Positions 39,462 to 49,559 of a stretch of DNA of 64,000 bases are shown piece by piece. This DNA comes from Rhodococcus oxybenzonivorans (GTDB lineage Bacteria; Actinomycetota; Actinomycetes; Mycobacteriales; Mycobacteriaceae): NCBI RefSeq assembly GCF_003130705.1, contig NZ_CP021354.1, forward strand, positions 3,844,001 through 3,908,000. The letters are read 5' to 3'. Each line of letters begins with the position of its first letter. Within the stretch, counting starts at the first letter, position 1. Made by a program: the position numbers and the translations under genes. The notes under the pieces were generated by a model that worked only from the letters and a program-made list of their open reading frames with translations, had not been told where the DNA came from and did no database searches.

Positions 39462-42400
39462 TCACTCGCTTGCGGACTCCTTCGTCGAGACGACGGCGAG
39501 GAGGTCGCCGCCCTCGACTTGCTGGACGGAGCCGATGGCCAGGCGGGTGACGGTTCCGCCGCGAGGCGCGGTGATGGCCGCTTCCATCTTCATCGCCTCG
39601 ATCGTGGCGAGAGTATCGCCGGCCTCGATGTGCTGCCCCTCGGTGACGGCGAGGGTGACGACGCCGGCGAACGGGGCGGCGACGTGGCCGGGATTGCTCT
39701 TGTCGGCCTTCTCCGTGGCGGGGATTTCGCTGGCGATGGAACGGTCACGCACCGACACCGGACGCAACTGGCCGTTGAGAATGCACATGACGGTGCGGTA
39801 GCCGCGCTCGTCGGGCTCGGAGATCGCCTCGAGACCGATGATCAGCTCGACACCCGGGGCGAGCCGCACCCGATGCTCGTCGCCGCTCCGAAGGCCGTAG
39901 AAGAACTGGTTGGCCGACAGCTGGGAGGTGTCGCCGTACTTGTCGCGGTGCTCGAGGAATTCCTTGGTCGGACCGGGGAAGAGCAACCGGTTGAGCGTCG
40001 CCCGGCGTTCGGCGGAGGTACCGGACAGCGCCTTCTCGTCCTCCACCGACAGGGCGACTTCGGGTTTGGCCGGCCCGCGGCCCTCGAGAGCCCGGGTACG
40101 GAACGGTTCGGGCCACCCGCCGGGCGGGGTGCCCAGCTCGCCGCGCAGGAACCCGATGACCGAATCGGGAATGTCGAAGCGGGCGGGGTTCTCCGCGAAC
40201 TCGTCGGTGGAGGCACCGGATCCGACGAGGTGCAGGGCGAGGTCGCCGACCACCTTCGACGACGGCGTCACCTTGACCAGGCGTCCGAGCATGCGGTCGG
40301 CGGCGGCGTAGTTGGCTTCGACGTCCTCGAAACGGTCGCCGAGACCCAGGGCGACAGCCTGGGTACGCAGATTCGACAACTGCCCACCGGGGATCTCATG
40401 GGTGTAGACGCGGCCGGTCGGGGCCGGCAGCCCGGACTCGAACGGCTTGTACACCTTGCGCAGTGCCTCCCAGTACGGCTCGAGGTCGCACACCGCTTGC
40501 AGGTCGAGCCCGGTGTCGTGCTCCGAGTGCGCGGCCGCCGCCACGATCGCCGACAACGCCGGCTGGCTGGTGGTGCCGGCCATCGCCGCGGAGGCGCCGT
40601 CCACGGCGTCCGCACCCGCCTGCCAGGCGGCCAGATAGGTGGCGAGCTGGCCACCGGGGGTGTCGTGGGTATGCACGTGCACCGGCAGGTCGAAGTTCTG
40701 GCGCAGCGCCGTGACCAGGGTGGTCGCGGCCGGGGCGCGGAGCAGCCCGGCCATGTCCTTGATCGCGATGATGTGCGCTCCGGCCTCGACGATTTCCTCG
40801 GCCAGGCGGAGGTAGTAGTCGAGGGTGTAGAGCTTCTCGTTCGGGTTCGACAGGTCGCCGGTGTAGGACAGGGCGACCTCGGCGAGCGTGGTACCGGTCT
40901 CGCGGACGGCGTCGATGGCCGGCCGCATCTGGTCGACATTGTTGAGGGCATCGAAGATGCGGAAGATGTCGATACCGGTGGCCGCGGCCTCGTCGACGAA
41001 CGCCCGCGTCACCTTCTCCGGGTACGGGGTGTAGCCGACGGTGTTACGGCCACGCAGCAGCATCTGCAGGCAGATGTTCGGTACGGCCTCCCGCAGCGCC
41101 GACAGCCGGTACCAGGGGTCCTCGTGCAGGAACCGCAGTGCCACGTCATACGTCGCGCCGCCCCACGCCTCGATCGAGAGCAGTTCGGGGGTCATCCGGG
41201 CCACGTGCCCGGCGACGTCGAGCAGACCGCTGGTCCGCACCCGGGTCGCGAGCAGCGACTGGTGGGCGTCGCGGAACGTGGTCTCGGTGACGGCGAGGGC
41301 CTTCTGCTCCCGCAACGCCCTGGCGAATCCCTCCGGCCCCAGAGCGAGCAGCTTCTGGCGGCTGCCGTCCGGCGGCGGGGTGGACAGGTCGATCTGGGGC
41401 AGCTTGTCCCGCGGGTACACCGCGGACGGCCGTTCCCCGTGCGGCTTGTTCACCGTCACGTCGGCGAGGTAGGTGAGGATCTTGGTGCCGCGGTCGGCGG
41501 AGCTGCGCAGCGTGAGCAGCTGGGGGCGTTCCTCGATGAACGAGGTGGTGACCCGGCCCGCCTTGAAATCGGGGTCGTCGAGAACCGCCTGCAGGAACGG
41601 AATGTTCGTCGAGACCCCTCGGATGCGGAACTCGGTGACCGCCCGGCGCGCCCGGGCGACGGCGGTGTCGAAGTCGCGGCCGCGGCAGGTGAGCTTGACG
41701 AGCATCGAATCGAAATACGCCGAAACCTCGGCCCCGACCGACGTACCGCCGTCGAGGCGGATACCGGCACCGCCCGGGGTGCGGTAGCCGGTGATTCGAC
41801 CGGTGTCCGGGCGGAACCCGTTGGCCGGGTCCTCGGTGGTGATCCGGCACTGCAGCGCCGCACCACGCAACGTGATGTTGTCCTGACTCAGGCCCAGATC
41901 GGCGAGGGTCTCCCCCGAGGCGATCCGCAACTGCGACTGCACCAGGTCGACGTCCGTGACCTCCTCGGTCACCGTGTGCTCGACCTGGATCCGTGGATTC
42001 ATCTCGATGAACACATGATTGCCGCGGGTATCGAGGAGGAACTCGACAGTGCCCGCGCAGGAATAATTGATCTCCTTCGCGAACGCCACCGCGTCCGCGC
42101 AAATCCTCGCCCGCACCTCGTCCGGCAGGTTCGGCGCCGGCGCCAGCTCGATCACCTTCTGGTGACGGCGCTGCAGCGAACAATCCCGCTCGAACAGGTG
42201 GATGACGTTGCCCTGACCGTCGGCCAGGATCTGGACCTCGATGTGACGCGGATCGATGACCGCCTGCTCGAGGAACACCGTCGGATCGCCGAACGCGGAC
42301 TCCGCCTCCCGCGCGGCCGCCTCGATCGATTCCCGCAACTGGGACCGCTCGGCCACCCGGCGCATGCCGCGGCCACCGCCGCCGGCGACCGCCTTCACGA

Positions 42401-42866
42401 AGATCGGGAACTGCATCGACTCCGCCGCCGCGAGCAACTCGTCCACATCCGCCGACGGCTCCGACGACGCCAGCACCGGCAGGCCGGCCGCCTTCGCGGC
42501 CGCGATCGCACGGGCCTTGTTACCGGTCAGCTCGAGGACCTCCGCGGACGGGCCCACAAAGGTGATGCCCGCCTCCGCGCACGCCGCAGCCAGATCCGGA
42601 TTCTCGGACAGGAACCCGTAACCGGGATAGACCGCATCGGCACCCGCCTGCTTCGCGGCGGCGACGATCTCCTCGACCGAGAGATACGCCCGAACCGGGT
42701 GCCCCTCCTGACCGATCTGATAACTCTCATCGGCCTTCAGACGGTGGATCGAGTTCCGATCCTCGTACGGAAACACCGCAACAGTTCCAGCACCTAGTTC
42801 GTAGGCGGCACGGAAAGCGCGGATCGCAATTTCGCCACGGTTGGCGACCAGGACTTTGGAGAACAT
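39462..42866 (-). CDS. pyc: Pyruvate carboxylase
   Basis: This biotin enzyme makes oxaloacetate from pyruvate and bicarbonate, an anaplerotic step. It has 1134 residues. Biotin carboxylase domain (MFSKVLVANRGEIAIRAFRA to about 460) with the Gly-rich KAVAGGGGRGMRRV and EMNPRIQVEHTVTE; carboxyltransferase HMGL-like domain (about 530-800) with the metal Lys in IKDMAGLL and His pair in HVHTHDTPGG; PYC-OADA and biotinyl domain at the end with the EAMKMEA Lys. Complete. It lies alone upstream of the rsmD-coaD pair and is convergent with nothing. Confidence 0.97.
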   Translation of the reverse strand: MFSKVLVANRGEIAIRAFRAAYELGAGTVAVFPYEDRNSIHRLKADESYQIGQEGHPVRAYLSVEEIVAAAKQAGADAVYPGYGFLSENPDLAAACAEAGITFVGPSAEVLELTGNKARAIAAAKAAGLPVLASSEPSADVDELLAAAESMQFPIFVKAVAGGGGRGMRRVAERSQLRESIEAAAREAESAFGDPTVFLEQAVIDPRHIEVQILADGQGNVIHLFERDCSLQRRHQKVIELAPAPNLPDEVRARICADAVAFAKEINYSCAGTVEFLLDTRGNHVFIEMNPRIQVEHTVTEEVTDVDLVQSQLRIASGETLADLGLSQDNITLRGAALQCRITTEDPANGFRPDTGRITGYRTPGGAGIRLDGGTSVGAEVSAYFDSMLVKLTCRGRDFDTAVARARRAVTEFRIRGVSTNIPFLQAVLDDPDFKAGRVTTSFIEERPQLLTLRSSADRGTKILTYLADVTVNKPHGERPSAVYPRDKLPQIDLSTPPPDGSRQKLLALGPEGFARALREQKALAVTETTFRDAHQSLLATRVRTSGLLDVAGHVARMTPELLSIEAWGGATYDVALRFLHEDPWYRLSALREAVPNICLQMLLRGRNTVGYTPYPEKVTRAFVDEAAATGIDIFRIFDALNNVDQMRPAIDAVRETGTTLAEVALSYTGDLSNPNEKLYTLDYYLRLAEEIVEAGAHIIAIKDMAGLLRAPAATTLVTALRQNFDLPVHVHTHDTPGGQLATYLAAWQAGADAVDGASAAMAGTTSQPALSAIVAAAAHSEHDTGLDLQAVCDLEPYWEALRKVYKPFESGLPAPTGRVYTHEIPGGQLSNLRTQAVALGLGDRFEDVEANYAAADRMLGRLVKVTPSSKVVGDLALHLVGSGASTDEFAENPARFDIPDSVIGFLRGELGTPPGGWPEPFRTRALEGRGPAKPEVALSVEDEKALSGTSAERRATLNRLLFPGPTKEFLEHRDKYGDTSQLSANQFFYGLRSGDEHRVRLAPGVELIIGLEAISEPDERGYRTVMCILNGQLRPVSVRDRSIASEIPATEKADKSNPGHVAAPFAGVVTLAVTEGQHIEAGDTLATIEAMKMEAAITAPRGGTVTRLAIGSVQQVEGGDLLAVVSTKESASE

Positions 42867-43042
42867 TTGAGCAAACTACCCCGCCAACTCCGGCAGCGGA
42901 GAAACGGTATCCCATTATGCAGGATCGTCCGCAATCTTCACAAAGCAGCCCCTGACGTGTGCGAATTCTGCAATGGGCCCGAAACAGAGCAGTGAAGAAT
43001 TACGTGACCGGAAGTAACTGCTTCACCCTGATCGTCGACTTT

Positions 43043-45301
43043 TCACGTTTTCTCGAGGAACTCGATCCGGTCCGCATCGAGCGCCGAAGTGACCATCGCA
43101 GAGAGGCCCGGGTGGTTTTCCAGGCGCGGATCGTCGGCAGTCACCGACCGGGCGAACTCGGCAGCCGCGGCGATCACGTCCTCGTGGCCGAGAAGTGAGA
43201 GCAACCGCAGCGTCGAGGTGGTACCCGATTGCGCTGCCCCGAGAATGTCACCCTCCCGCCGGGTCGCCAGGTCGAGTTGCGCGAGTTCGAAGCCGTCGTT
43301 GGTGGACGCCACGTTCTGCAGGCGCCCGAAGGCAGGCGCACCCGGATTCATCTCCGTGACGAGAATGCACAGACCCTGGTGGGCACCCCGGCCGACCCGG
43401 CCGCGGAGCTGATGGAGCTGGCTGACCCCGAAGCGGTCGGCATCCAGGATCACCATGATCGTGGCGTTCGGGACGTCGACGCCCACCTCGACCACCGTGG
43501 TGCAGACGAGGACGTCGATGTCGCCGGCCGTGAAGTCCCGCATCACGGCGTCCTTCTCGTCCGTGGGCAGCCTGCCGTGCAGCAGCCCGACACGGAGGTC
43601 GGGCAGGATGGTGCCGCCCAGTTCCTCGAAGACCTCCACGGCCGACTTGGTGTCGGGCTGCTTGTCGTCGACAGCATCCTCGCCGTCGCCCTTCTCACCG
43701 TCACCGATCCGCGAGCAGACGACGTATGCCTGCCGTCCCTCGGCCACGTCCTCGCGGATCCGTTCCCACGCGCGTGCGACCCACTGCGGTTTCTGGGACG
43801 CTGGTACCACACTGCTCTTGATCGGCGAACGGCCCTTCGGAAGCTGGCGCAAGGTGGATACGTCGAGGTCACCGAGCACCGTCATCGCGATTGTGCGGGG
43901 TATGGGCGTCGCCGTCATGACCAGAAGATGCGGGCTCAGGCCTTCGCGCGCCCGCGACCGGAGCCGGTCGCGCTGTTCGACGCCGAACCGATGCTGTTCG
44001 TCGACCACCACCATGCCGAGGTTGAAGAACTCGACGTTGTCCTGGATGAGGGCGTGCGTGCCGATGACGATCCCTGCGTCGCCGGTCACCACCTCGAGGA
44101 GCGCGGCCCGTTTCGCAGCGACCGGCATCGACCCGGTCAGCAGCGCTACGCGGGTCGCCTTCTCGTCCGCGCCGAGCTCGCCCGCCGTCGCGAGTGACCC
44201 CAGCAGAGCCCGCAGCGAACGCGCATGCTGCGTCGCGAGCACTTCGGTGGGGGCGAGCAAGGCGCACTGATACCCCGCATCGACAACCTGCAGCATGGCC
44301 CGCAGGGCAACGATGGTCTTACCGGACCCCACCTCACCCTGCAGGAGCCTGCTCATCGGATGCGGCTGGGACAGATCCGCGGAGATCTCCTCGGCCACGG
44401 CGTGCTGGCCGTCGGTCAGCTGGAAGGGAAGTCTGCGCTCGAACTCGTCCGCGATTCCACCCGGTACCGGCGGGCACTCGGGCGCCACCCGCTCGGCGTT
44501 GTCGTGCCGGCGTCGAGCAAGCACCAGCTGCAGGGCCGCCGCCTCGTCGAAGCGGAGCCGGTCGTGCGCATTCTCGATGTCGTCACGAGTGTCGGGGAGG
44601 TGGACGAGGCGGAGCGCCTCGTCCAGACCGATGAGGTTGCGCTCTCGACGGATCCGTTCGGGGAGCGGGTCGTCGATCCGGTCGAGTTGGTCGAGGACCT
44701 GCCGAACACACTTCATGATCGTCCAGCTCTCCACCTCCCGCGTCGCCGGATACAGCGGGATCAGGGCGCGGTCGAACACGGACATGTCGACGCCCGCGCC
44801 CGGCTCCTGGGCAGCCCGTGCGATACCCGCGAGATCCCCCGCCCCGCGAATCCGCCCGACGTTCACCACCGGGTCGTCGCTGCCCGCACGAGGCTCCGGG
44901 AGGATCAGGTAACTCGGATGAGTGAGGCTCCACTTGCTGCGGAAATACTTCACGGTGCCGGAGAACATCGCGCGCACACCGGGTTTGATGACGTGTTTGA
45001 CCTTCTGCGGACTGAAGAAGGTGACGTCGACGTTCTGCGTATCGGTCGCGAGAACCACCTTCAGCATGCTGCCCGGACGGTTCTTCATCTTCACGACTGC
45101 CGCCGACGACACCCGCGCGATGATGGTGATGTGCTCACCCTCCGGCGGATCCTTCTCGGCGAGTTCACGGCCCTGGGAGGCGTACCGGTGCGGGTAGTGC
45201 CGCAACAGGTCCTCGACGGTGCGAATGTCGAACGCCGTGTCCAGCGCATCGGCGGTCTTGCGACCCAGCAGGTGATCGAGCCTGTCGGCGAGTGTGGCCA
45301 T
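43043..45301 (-). CDS. recG: ATP-dependent DNA helicase RecG
   Basis: RecG regresses stalled replication forks and migrates branched DNA. The ATG at 45301 (MATLADRLDHLLGRKTADAL) gives 752 residues. The N-terminal OB wedge (EGEHITIIARVSSAAVV) is followed by a helicase core with LLQGEVGSGKTIVALRA and VVVDEQHRFGVEQRD (DEQH box), then TATPIPRTIAM and the C-terminal QLRGRVGRG motif. The open frame runs on upstream within the fakA-like gene and is not used. Confidence 0.95.
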   Translation of the reverse strand: MATLADRLDHLLGRKTADALDTAFDIRTVEDLLRHYPHRYASQGRELAEKDPPEGEHITIIARVSSAAVVKMKNRPGSMLKVVLATDTQNVDVTFFSPQKVKHVIKPGVRAMFSGTVKYFRSKWSLTHPSYLILPEPRAGSDDPVVNVGRIRGAGDLAGIARAAQEPGAGVDMSVFDRALIPLYPATREVESWTIMKCVRQVLDQLDRIDDPLPERIRRERNLIGLDEALRLVHLPDTRDDIENAHDRLRFDEAAALQLVLARRRHDNAERVAPECPPVPGGIADEFERRLPFQLTDGQHAVAEEISADLSQPHPMSRLLQGEVGSGKTIVALRAMLQVVDAGYQCALLAPTEVLATQHARSLRALLGSLATAGELGADEKATRVALLTGSMPVAAKRAALLEVVTGDAGIVIGTHALIQDNVEFFNLGMVVVDEQHRFGVEQRDRLRSRAREGLSPHLLVMTATPIPRTIAMTVLGDLDVSTLRQLPKGRSPIKSSVVPASQKPQWVARAWERIREDVAEGRQAYVVCSRIGDGEKGDGEDAVDDKQPDTKSAVEVFEELGGTILPDLRVGLLHGRLPTDEKDAVMRDFTAGDIDVLVCTTVVEVGVDVPNATIMVILDADRFGVSQLHQLRGRVGRGAHQGLCILVTEMNPGAPAFGRLQNVASTNDGFELAQLDLATRREGDILGAAQSGTTSTLRLLSLLGHEDVIAAAAEFARSVTADDPRLENHPGLSAMVTSALDADRIEFLEKT

Positions 45302-45309
45302 CGAATTCC

Positions 45310-47025
45310 TCATTCCACCCCGAGTTGCAACAGATCTCCCGGTTGTCCGCCGTGGTAGACCATCACCTCGACGCCGGGATGCCGCTGGGAGATGTGATCG
45401 GCCAATTCCGTGTCGAGCCCGGCCGGTGCTTCCGCGCCCATCAGGAGCGTGACCAGTTCGCCGCCTGCCCCGAGGACGACGTCGACCAGACGCTTTCCGG
45501 CGGCGACCGCGTCCGGTTCGATCACGATCACCTCGTGCCCCATCAGACCGATACCGTCTCCCGGTTCGCAGGTGCCCACGTAGGTCAGGGCCCGCTCCCG
45601 CGCGATGCGCAACGAACCCCACCGGGTGGCGGCCGCGGCCTCGGACATCGCGAAAGCGTCGTCGACCGCTTCGCGTTCCGGATCGTGCACTGCGAGGGAT
45701 GCCAGCCCCTGCACCATGGACGAGGTTGCGAGGAGAAGCACCTCGTGCCGGGAATCGCGAGCTGCGGCACTCACCGCGACGAGTTCCTGGGCCGACAGCG
45801 CCCCGTTGGGAAGGACCAGCACCTCTCGGCGTCCCAACTGGCGGATGATGCCGAGCAACTGCGCGCGGGTGACGGGGGCGGCGTCGCATCGGAGCACGGT
45901 CGCACCCTCCCCGGAGAAGAGGTCGGCCGCGCCGTCGCCCGCCACGACCGCGACGATGCCCCGGTCGTCCTGATCGGGGCGAGTGCGGACGGGAGGTAGG
46001 AGCCTGCCCTGTTCGCGCGCGTCGACGAGAAAACTGCTGACGCGAATCCTGTGTACGCGTCCGGCATCGAGACCCGCCTCCACAGCAGCCCCGGCATCCG
46101 CACAGTGCACGTGCACCGACCATCCCCCGTCGCCGTCACCGACGATCACCGTGGAATCCCCCAGCTCGTCGAGTGCGTTCCGCAGTTCTGCCATCCGGGC
46201 TTCGTCTGTGTCGGCCACCAGATACATGACCTCGAAATCCTGATGCGAGCTTTCACAAGCGGAATGGTGGCCCCGATGCGCAAGGTCGTCGCTCGTATCC
46301 GGCAACTCGACGTCCGACGACTCCGTGCCTGAATCCGGAGACGGCTGGCGGCGTGGCACTCGCAGCGCGATCGGGGCACGGTCCGGCCGCTCACCGGTGA
46401 CCGCCGCGACGAAGGCATCGAGAATGACGACGAGCCCCAGCCCGCCGGCGTCGACCACACCGGCGGTCCCGAGCGCGTCGAGCTGGCCGGGTGTGCGGGC
46501 AAGTGCGGCGGCCGCGGCATCTGCCGCGGAGCGCGCTGTGTCGGCGACAGGCGCATCGTCCGGGAATTCCGCTGCCGCGTCCGCAGCGCAGCGCAGGACC
46601 GTGACAATCGTTCCTTCGACCAGGTAGCTGACCGCGTCGGTCACCAGGTTGGTAGCCATCAACAGTCCGGTCCGGACAGTTCTGGTGTCGACGACGCCGG
46701 TGACCGCTGCCTCGGCGACACCGCGCAACACCTGGGAAAGGATGACCCCCGAGTTGCCCCGGGCACCCGCCACCGCGCCGCGGGCCAGCGCGATGGCCAC
46801 TTGACGGACGTCCGTTTGGTGGCCGTCGTTTCCGGCATACTTGTCGATTGCCTCGAGGGCAGCCCGCATGGTGAACAGCAGATTGGTTCCGGTGTCGGCG
46901 TCCGGAATCGGGAACACGTTGAGACTGTTGATCTCCTCGCACCGTGCCTCGAGTCCCGCGACCGCCGTCCTCGCCCACGACGTCAGGACTCGGCCGTCCA
47001 TCGGGCGCTCAGGAACCACTGGCAT
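45310..47025 (-). CDS. DAK2/DegV-type protein, FakA-like fatty-acid kinase
   Basis: This 571-residue protein has an N-terminal DhaL (DAK2) ATP-binding domain: NSLNVFPIPDADTGTNLLFTM, GARGNSGVILSQVLRG and VDAGGLGLVVIL. The C-terminal part fits the FakA/YloV C-terminal region, including EVLVLPNG and EVMVYHGGQPGD. From established knowledge, FakA phosphorylates fatty acids bound by a FakB protein, feeding phospholipid synthesis. No fakB is in view. It is linked to recG and rpmB, as in mycobacteria. The assignment is by domain order only. Confidence 0.85.
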   Translation of the reverse strand: MPVVPERPMDGRVLTSWARTAVAGLEARCEEINSLNVFPIPDADTGTNLLFTMRAALEAIDKYAGNDGHQTDVRQVAIALARGAVAGARGNSGVILSQVLRGVAEAAVTGVVDTRTVRTGLLMATNLVTDAVSYLVEGTIVTVLRCAADAAAEFPDDAPVADTARSAADAAAAALARTPGQLDALGTAGVVDAGGLGLVVILDAFVAAVTGERPDRAPIALRVPRRQPSPDSGTESSDVELPDTSDDLAHRGHHSACESSHQDFEVMYLVADTDEARMAELRNALDELGDSTVIVGDGDGGWSVHVHCADAGAAVEAGLDAGRVHRIRVSSFLVDAREQGRLLPPVRTRPDQDDRGIVAVVAGDGAADLFSGEGATVLRCDAAPVTRAQLLGIIRQLGRREVLVLPNGALSAQELVAVSAAARDSRHEVLLLATSSMVQGLASLAVHDPEREAVDDAFAMSEAAAATRWGSLRIARERALTYVGTCEPGDGIGLMGHEVIVIEPDAVAAGKRLVDVVLGAGGELVTLLMGAEAPAGLDTELADHISQRHPGVEVMVYHGGQPGDLLQLGVE

Positions 47026-47111
47026 CCTCTCTCACGGGTTCAATCGAAGGTGCCGTCAGACTAGTCGCGGGACGCCGATCGAGTCTGACGTGCTCGGCCA
47101 TCCGGCCGAGT

Positions 47112-47141
47112 TTGGCCAATCAGCACTCGAGCGGCTACTCT
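47112..47141 (+). promoter_or_regulatory. Candidate promoter of rpmB
   Basis: TTGGCC (47112-47117) and TACTCT (47136-47141) are 18 bases apart, 96 bases before the rpmB ATG. A GGCCGC/GCGGCC inverted repeat lies in the leader, followed by GAAGGAG before the start. Confidence 0.4.
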
Positions 47142-47236
47142 TGCACGGTTGCCTCGTAAGGGCCGCGATCACTGCGGCCTGCCTACGTGGGGCCAGTTAA
47201 ATTTCACAGTTCACTATCTTGAAGGAGTTCGCGACT

Positions 47237-47428
47237 ATGGCTGCCGTCTGCGACGTATGCGCCAAGGGGCCCGGCTTCGGTAAGTCGGTCTCGCACTCGC
47301 ACCGGCGTACCAATCGTCGCTGGAACCCGAACATTCAGACTGTTCGTGCCGAAGTTGCCCCCGGAAACACCCGGAAGCTCAACGTCTGCACGTCCTGCCT
47401 GAAGGCTGGAAAGGTTGCTCGGGGCTGA
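47237..47428 (+). CDS. rpmB: Ribosomal protein L28 (cysteine-containing form)
   Basis: This 63-residue L28 starts [22 protein letters not shown] and has CxxC pairs at both ends (C-D-V-C and [10 protein letters not shown]), the zinc-binding C+ form. GAAGGAG lies nine bases before the ATG at 47237. Monocistronic, with a strong terminator after it. Confidence 0.96.
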   Translation: MAAVCDVCAKGPGFGKSVSHSHRRTNRRWNPNIQTVRAEVAPGNTRKLNVCTSCLKAGKVARG

Positions 47429-47448
47429 CCCCGACGCTGCGTGTGTTC

Positions 47449-47482
47449 CGAAGCCCCCGACACCTCGGTGCCGGGGGCTTCG
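47449..47482 (+). terminator. Intrinsic terminator of rpmB
   Basis: CGAAGCCCCCG pairs with CGGGGGCTTCG at the ends of 47449-47482, with an inner CACC/GGTG stem, followed by TCATAT. It lies 20 bases past the rpmB stop. Confidence 0.8.
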
Positions 47483-47550
47483 TCATATCGCATCCATGCA
47501 GCACATCGGGTCGTGGTGATGGCGGGTCGGGCGCCACGTAGGGTGCAACC

Positions 47551-48351
47551 GTGACTTCTCTCGATGGACTCAGCAAAGTACAGCTCGACGAGGGCGTGCT
47601 CCGCATCACGATTTCGACCGCCGACAACGGCACATCGCTGGACGGCGAAGGCCTCGATCAGGGCACACGTGCCCTCGAGGCCGTGGGCGATCGGATCGGC
47701 AGCGTTCTCCTCGTCGGCGAAGGGCCGAACTTCTGTGCCGGCGGTAATGTCCGCGCCTTCGCCGCCGCACCCGTGCGCAGCGAGTACGTCGCCGAGATCG
47801 CGCGCGTCTTCCACGCCTTCGTGCGCGCTCTCGACGCGGTGACCGTTCCGGTGATCGCCGGTGTGCATGGGTGGGCTGCGGGCGCGGGAATGAGCCTCGT
47901 CTGCCTCGCCGATGTCGCGATCGGCGGGCCCGGCACCAAGATGCGGCCGGCGTACCCCTCGATCGGTTACACACCGGACGGCGGCATGTCGTGGACTCTT
48001 CCGCGGATCGTCGGCATCGCCCGTGCTCGCGAAATCCTGCTGACCGATGCGGTTCTCAGCGGCGACGAGGCAGTGCGCCTCGGAATTCTCAGCCGCTTGG
48101 TCGGTGACGACGTGGTACAGGACGAGGCGCTTCGACTCGCGCGAACCCTGGCTGCGGGTCCGACCTCCTCGTACTCCGGGATCAAGACTCTGCTCTCCGC
48201 ATCGACGACACGCACTCTGGCAGAGCAACTCGACGCGGAGGCCGCCTCGATCGCCGTCGCAGCCGACAGCCCGATCGGACGTGAAGGCGTCGATGCCTTC
48301 GTCGAGAAGAGACGCGCAGACTTCGCATCGATCAAGGAAGTGCGGGCGTAA
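47551..48351 (+). CDS. Enoyl-CoA hydratase/isomerase family protein
   Basis: This 266-residue crotonase-fold protein has the oxyanion loop GPNFCAGGNVRAF (residues about 58-70) and the second loop GVHGWAAGAGMSLVCLADV. Where hydratases have a catalytic Glu, this one reads YTPDGGMSWTL with Asp, so it is probably an isomerase or a specialised hydratase. It ends four bases before ung, which is convergent. The substrate cannot be assigned. Confidence 0.8.
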   Translation: MTSLDGLSKVQLDEGVLRITISTADNGTSLDGEGLDQGTRALEAVGDRIGSVLLVGEGPNFCAGGNVRAFAAAPVRSEYVAEIARVFHAFVRALDAVTVPVIAGVHGWAAGAGMSLVCLADVAIGGPGTKMRPAYPSIGYTPDGGMSWTLPRIVGIARAREILLTDAVLSGDEAVRLGILSRLVGDDVVQDEALRLARTLAAGPTSSYSGIKTLLSASTTRTLAEQLDAEAASIAVAADSPIGREGVDAFVEKRRADFASIKEVRA

Positions 48352-48354
48352 ACG

Positions 48355-49029
48355 CTAGGGCAGTTCCCAATTCACGGGTTCGGCGCCGAGGCTGTCGAGC
48401 AGTTCGTTCGCTCTGCTGAACGGACGTGAACCGAAGAATCCTCGCGACGCGGACAGCGGTGAAGGGTGAGCGCTCTCGATCGTCGGCACGTCTGCAAGCA
48501 TCGGCTTCAAGGTGGACGCGTCCCGGCCCCAGAGAATGGCGACGAGGGGTTCGGTTCGCTCCACCAACGCGCGAATTGCCTGTTCCGTGACAGCTTCCCA
48601 ACCCTTCCGCCGATGGGAGGCAGGAAGTCCGGGCTGGACGGTCAGGACCCTGTTCAACAGCAACACGCCCTGACGAGACCACGGTGTCAGATCTCCCGTG
48701 GACGGCGTCGGAAAACCGAGGTCCTTGCTGTACTCGGCGAAGATGTTGCCGAGACTGCGGGGAACGGGTCGCACGTCGGGCGCCACCGAGAAGCTGAGCC
48801 CCACGGCGTGCCCGGGAGTTGGATACGGGTCCTGACCGACGATCAGCACCTTCACCTCGGCGAAGGGGTGCGTGAACGCGCGCAACACGTTGTCGCCGGA
48901 CGGAAGATACTCCCTGCCCTCGGCAATCTCCGCGCGGAGGAATGCACCCATCTCGGTGATGCGATCGGCTGCCGGAGCGAGAGCCTCGGCCCAGCCGGCC
49001 TCGACCAGATCGGATAGCGGCGCAGCCAT
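48355..49029 (-). CDS. ung: Uracil-DNA glycosylase
   Basis: Ung removes uracil from DNA. It has 224 residues. The catalytic Asp is residue 67 in [19 protein letters not shown], and the C-terminal His is in the [17 protein letters not shown] motif; [17 protein letters not shown] is also typical. It overlaps the carbonic anhydrase stop by one base. Confidence 0.96.
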   Translation of the reverse strand: MAAPLSDLVEAGWAEALAPAADRITEMGAFLRAEIAEGREYLPSGDNVLRAFTHPFAEVKVLIVGQDPYPTPGHAVGLSFSVAPDVRPVPRSLGNIFAEYSKDLGFPTPSTGDLTPWSRQGVLLLNRVLTVQPGLPASHRRKGWEAVTEQAIRALVERTEPLVAILWGRDASTLKPMLADVPTIESAHPSPLSASRGFFGSRPFSRANELLDSLGAEPVNWELP

Positions 49030-49550
49030 CAGTCGAGCCTACGCAGGGCGTCGCGGTAGTACGCCGCGTTGGCCGAGTACATCTTCACGTTCATTTCCAC
49101 GTGCCCCTCGGGAACCTCATAGCCTTCTCGGATTTTCGCGGGCACGCCGAGTGCCATCCGTCTCGGCGGCACCTCGAACTTGAACGGAATGACAGCGCCC
49201 GCCCCGACCACGGAACCGGCCCCGATCACCGAACCGTTCAACACCACCGAACCCGACGCGATGAGGCAATTGTCCCCGATCGTGGAACCCTCGATGTGTG
49301 CCGCGTGTCCGACGACGCATCCGGACCCGATGACGGTGGGGTCGATCGGCGTGCAATGGATGACGGTGCCGTCCTGGATGTTGGTCCCGGCACCGATGGA
49401 GATGGTGCCGTAGTCGGCGCGGAGCACGGCCTGCGGCCACACCGATGCGCCCGCCGCGAGCGTGACGTTCCCGATCACCACCGCGTCGGGGTGGACGTAA
49501 GCGTCCGGGGAAATGTCCGGTTCCTGCTCGCCGAGTGCGTAGATAGCCAT
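49029..49550 (-). CDS. Gamma-carbonic anhydrase-like hexapeptide protein
   Basis: This 173-residue left-handed beta-helix protein has repeated hexapeptides ([35 protein letters not shown]). Three histidines expected to bind the metal are visible ([16 protein letters not shown]). It belongs to the YrdA/PaaY group of gamma-class carbonic anhydrases, for which activity varies. Nine bases after thiL. Confidence 0.85.
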   Translation of the reverse strand: MAIYALGEQEPDISPDAYVHPDAVVIGNVTLAAGASVWPQAVLRADYGTISIGAGTNIQDGTVIHCTPIDPTVIGSGCVVGHAAHIEGSTIGDNCLIASGSVVLNGSVIGAGSVVGAGAVIPFKFEVPPRRMALGVPAKIREGYEVPEGHVEMNVKMYSANAAYYRDALRRLD

Positions 49551-49559
49551 GGGTGCAAC

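Noticed and set aside
39129..42797. 1222-codon plus-strand frame opposite pyc
   Set aside because: It mirrors the complete pyruvate carboxylase gene; its composition (Gly/Arg/Val/Leu-rich) is that of antisense GC-rich DNA.
45302..46123. N-terminal extension of recG
   Set aside because: The frame overlaps the whole 3' part of the FakA-like gene. The RecG family begins at the ATG at 45301.
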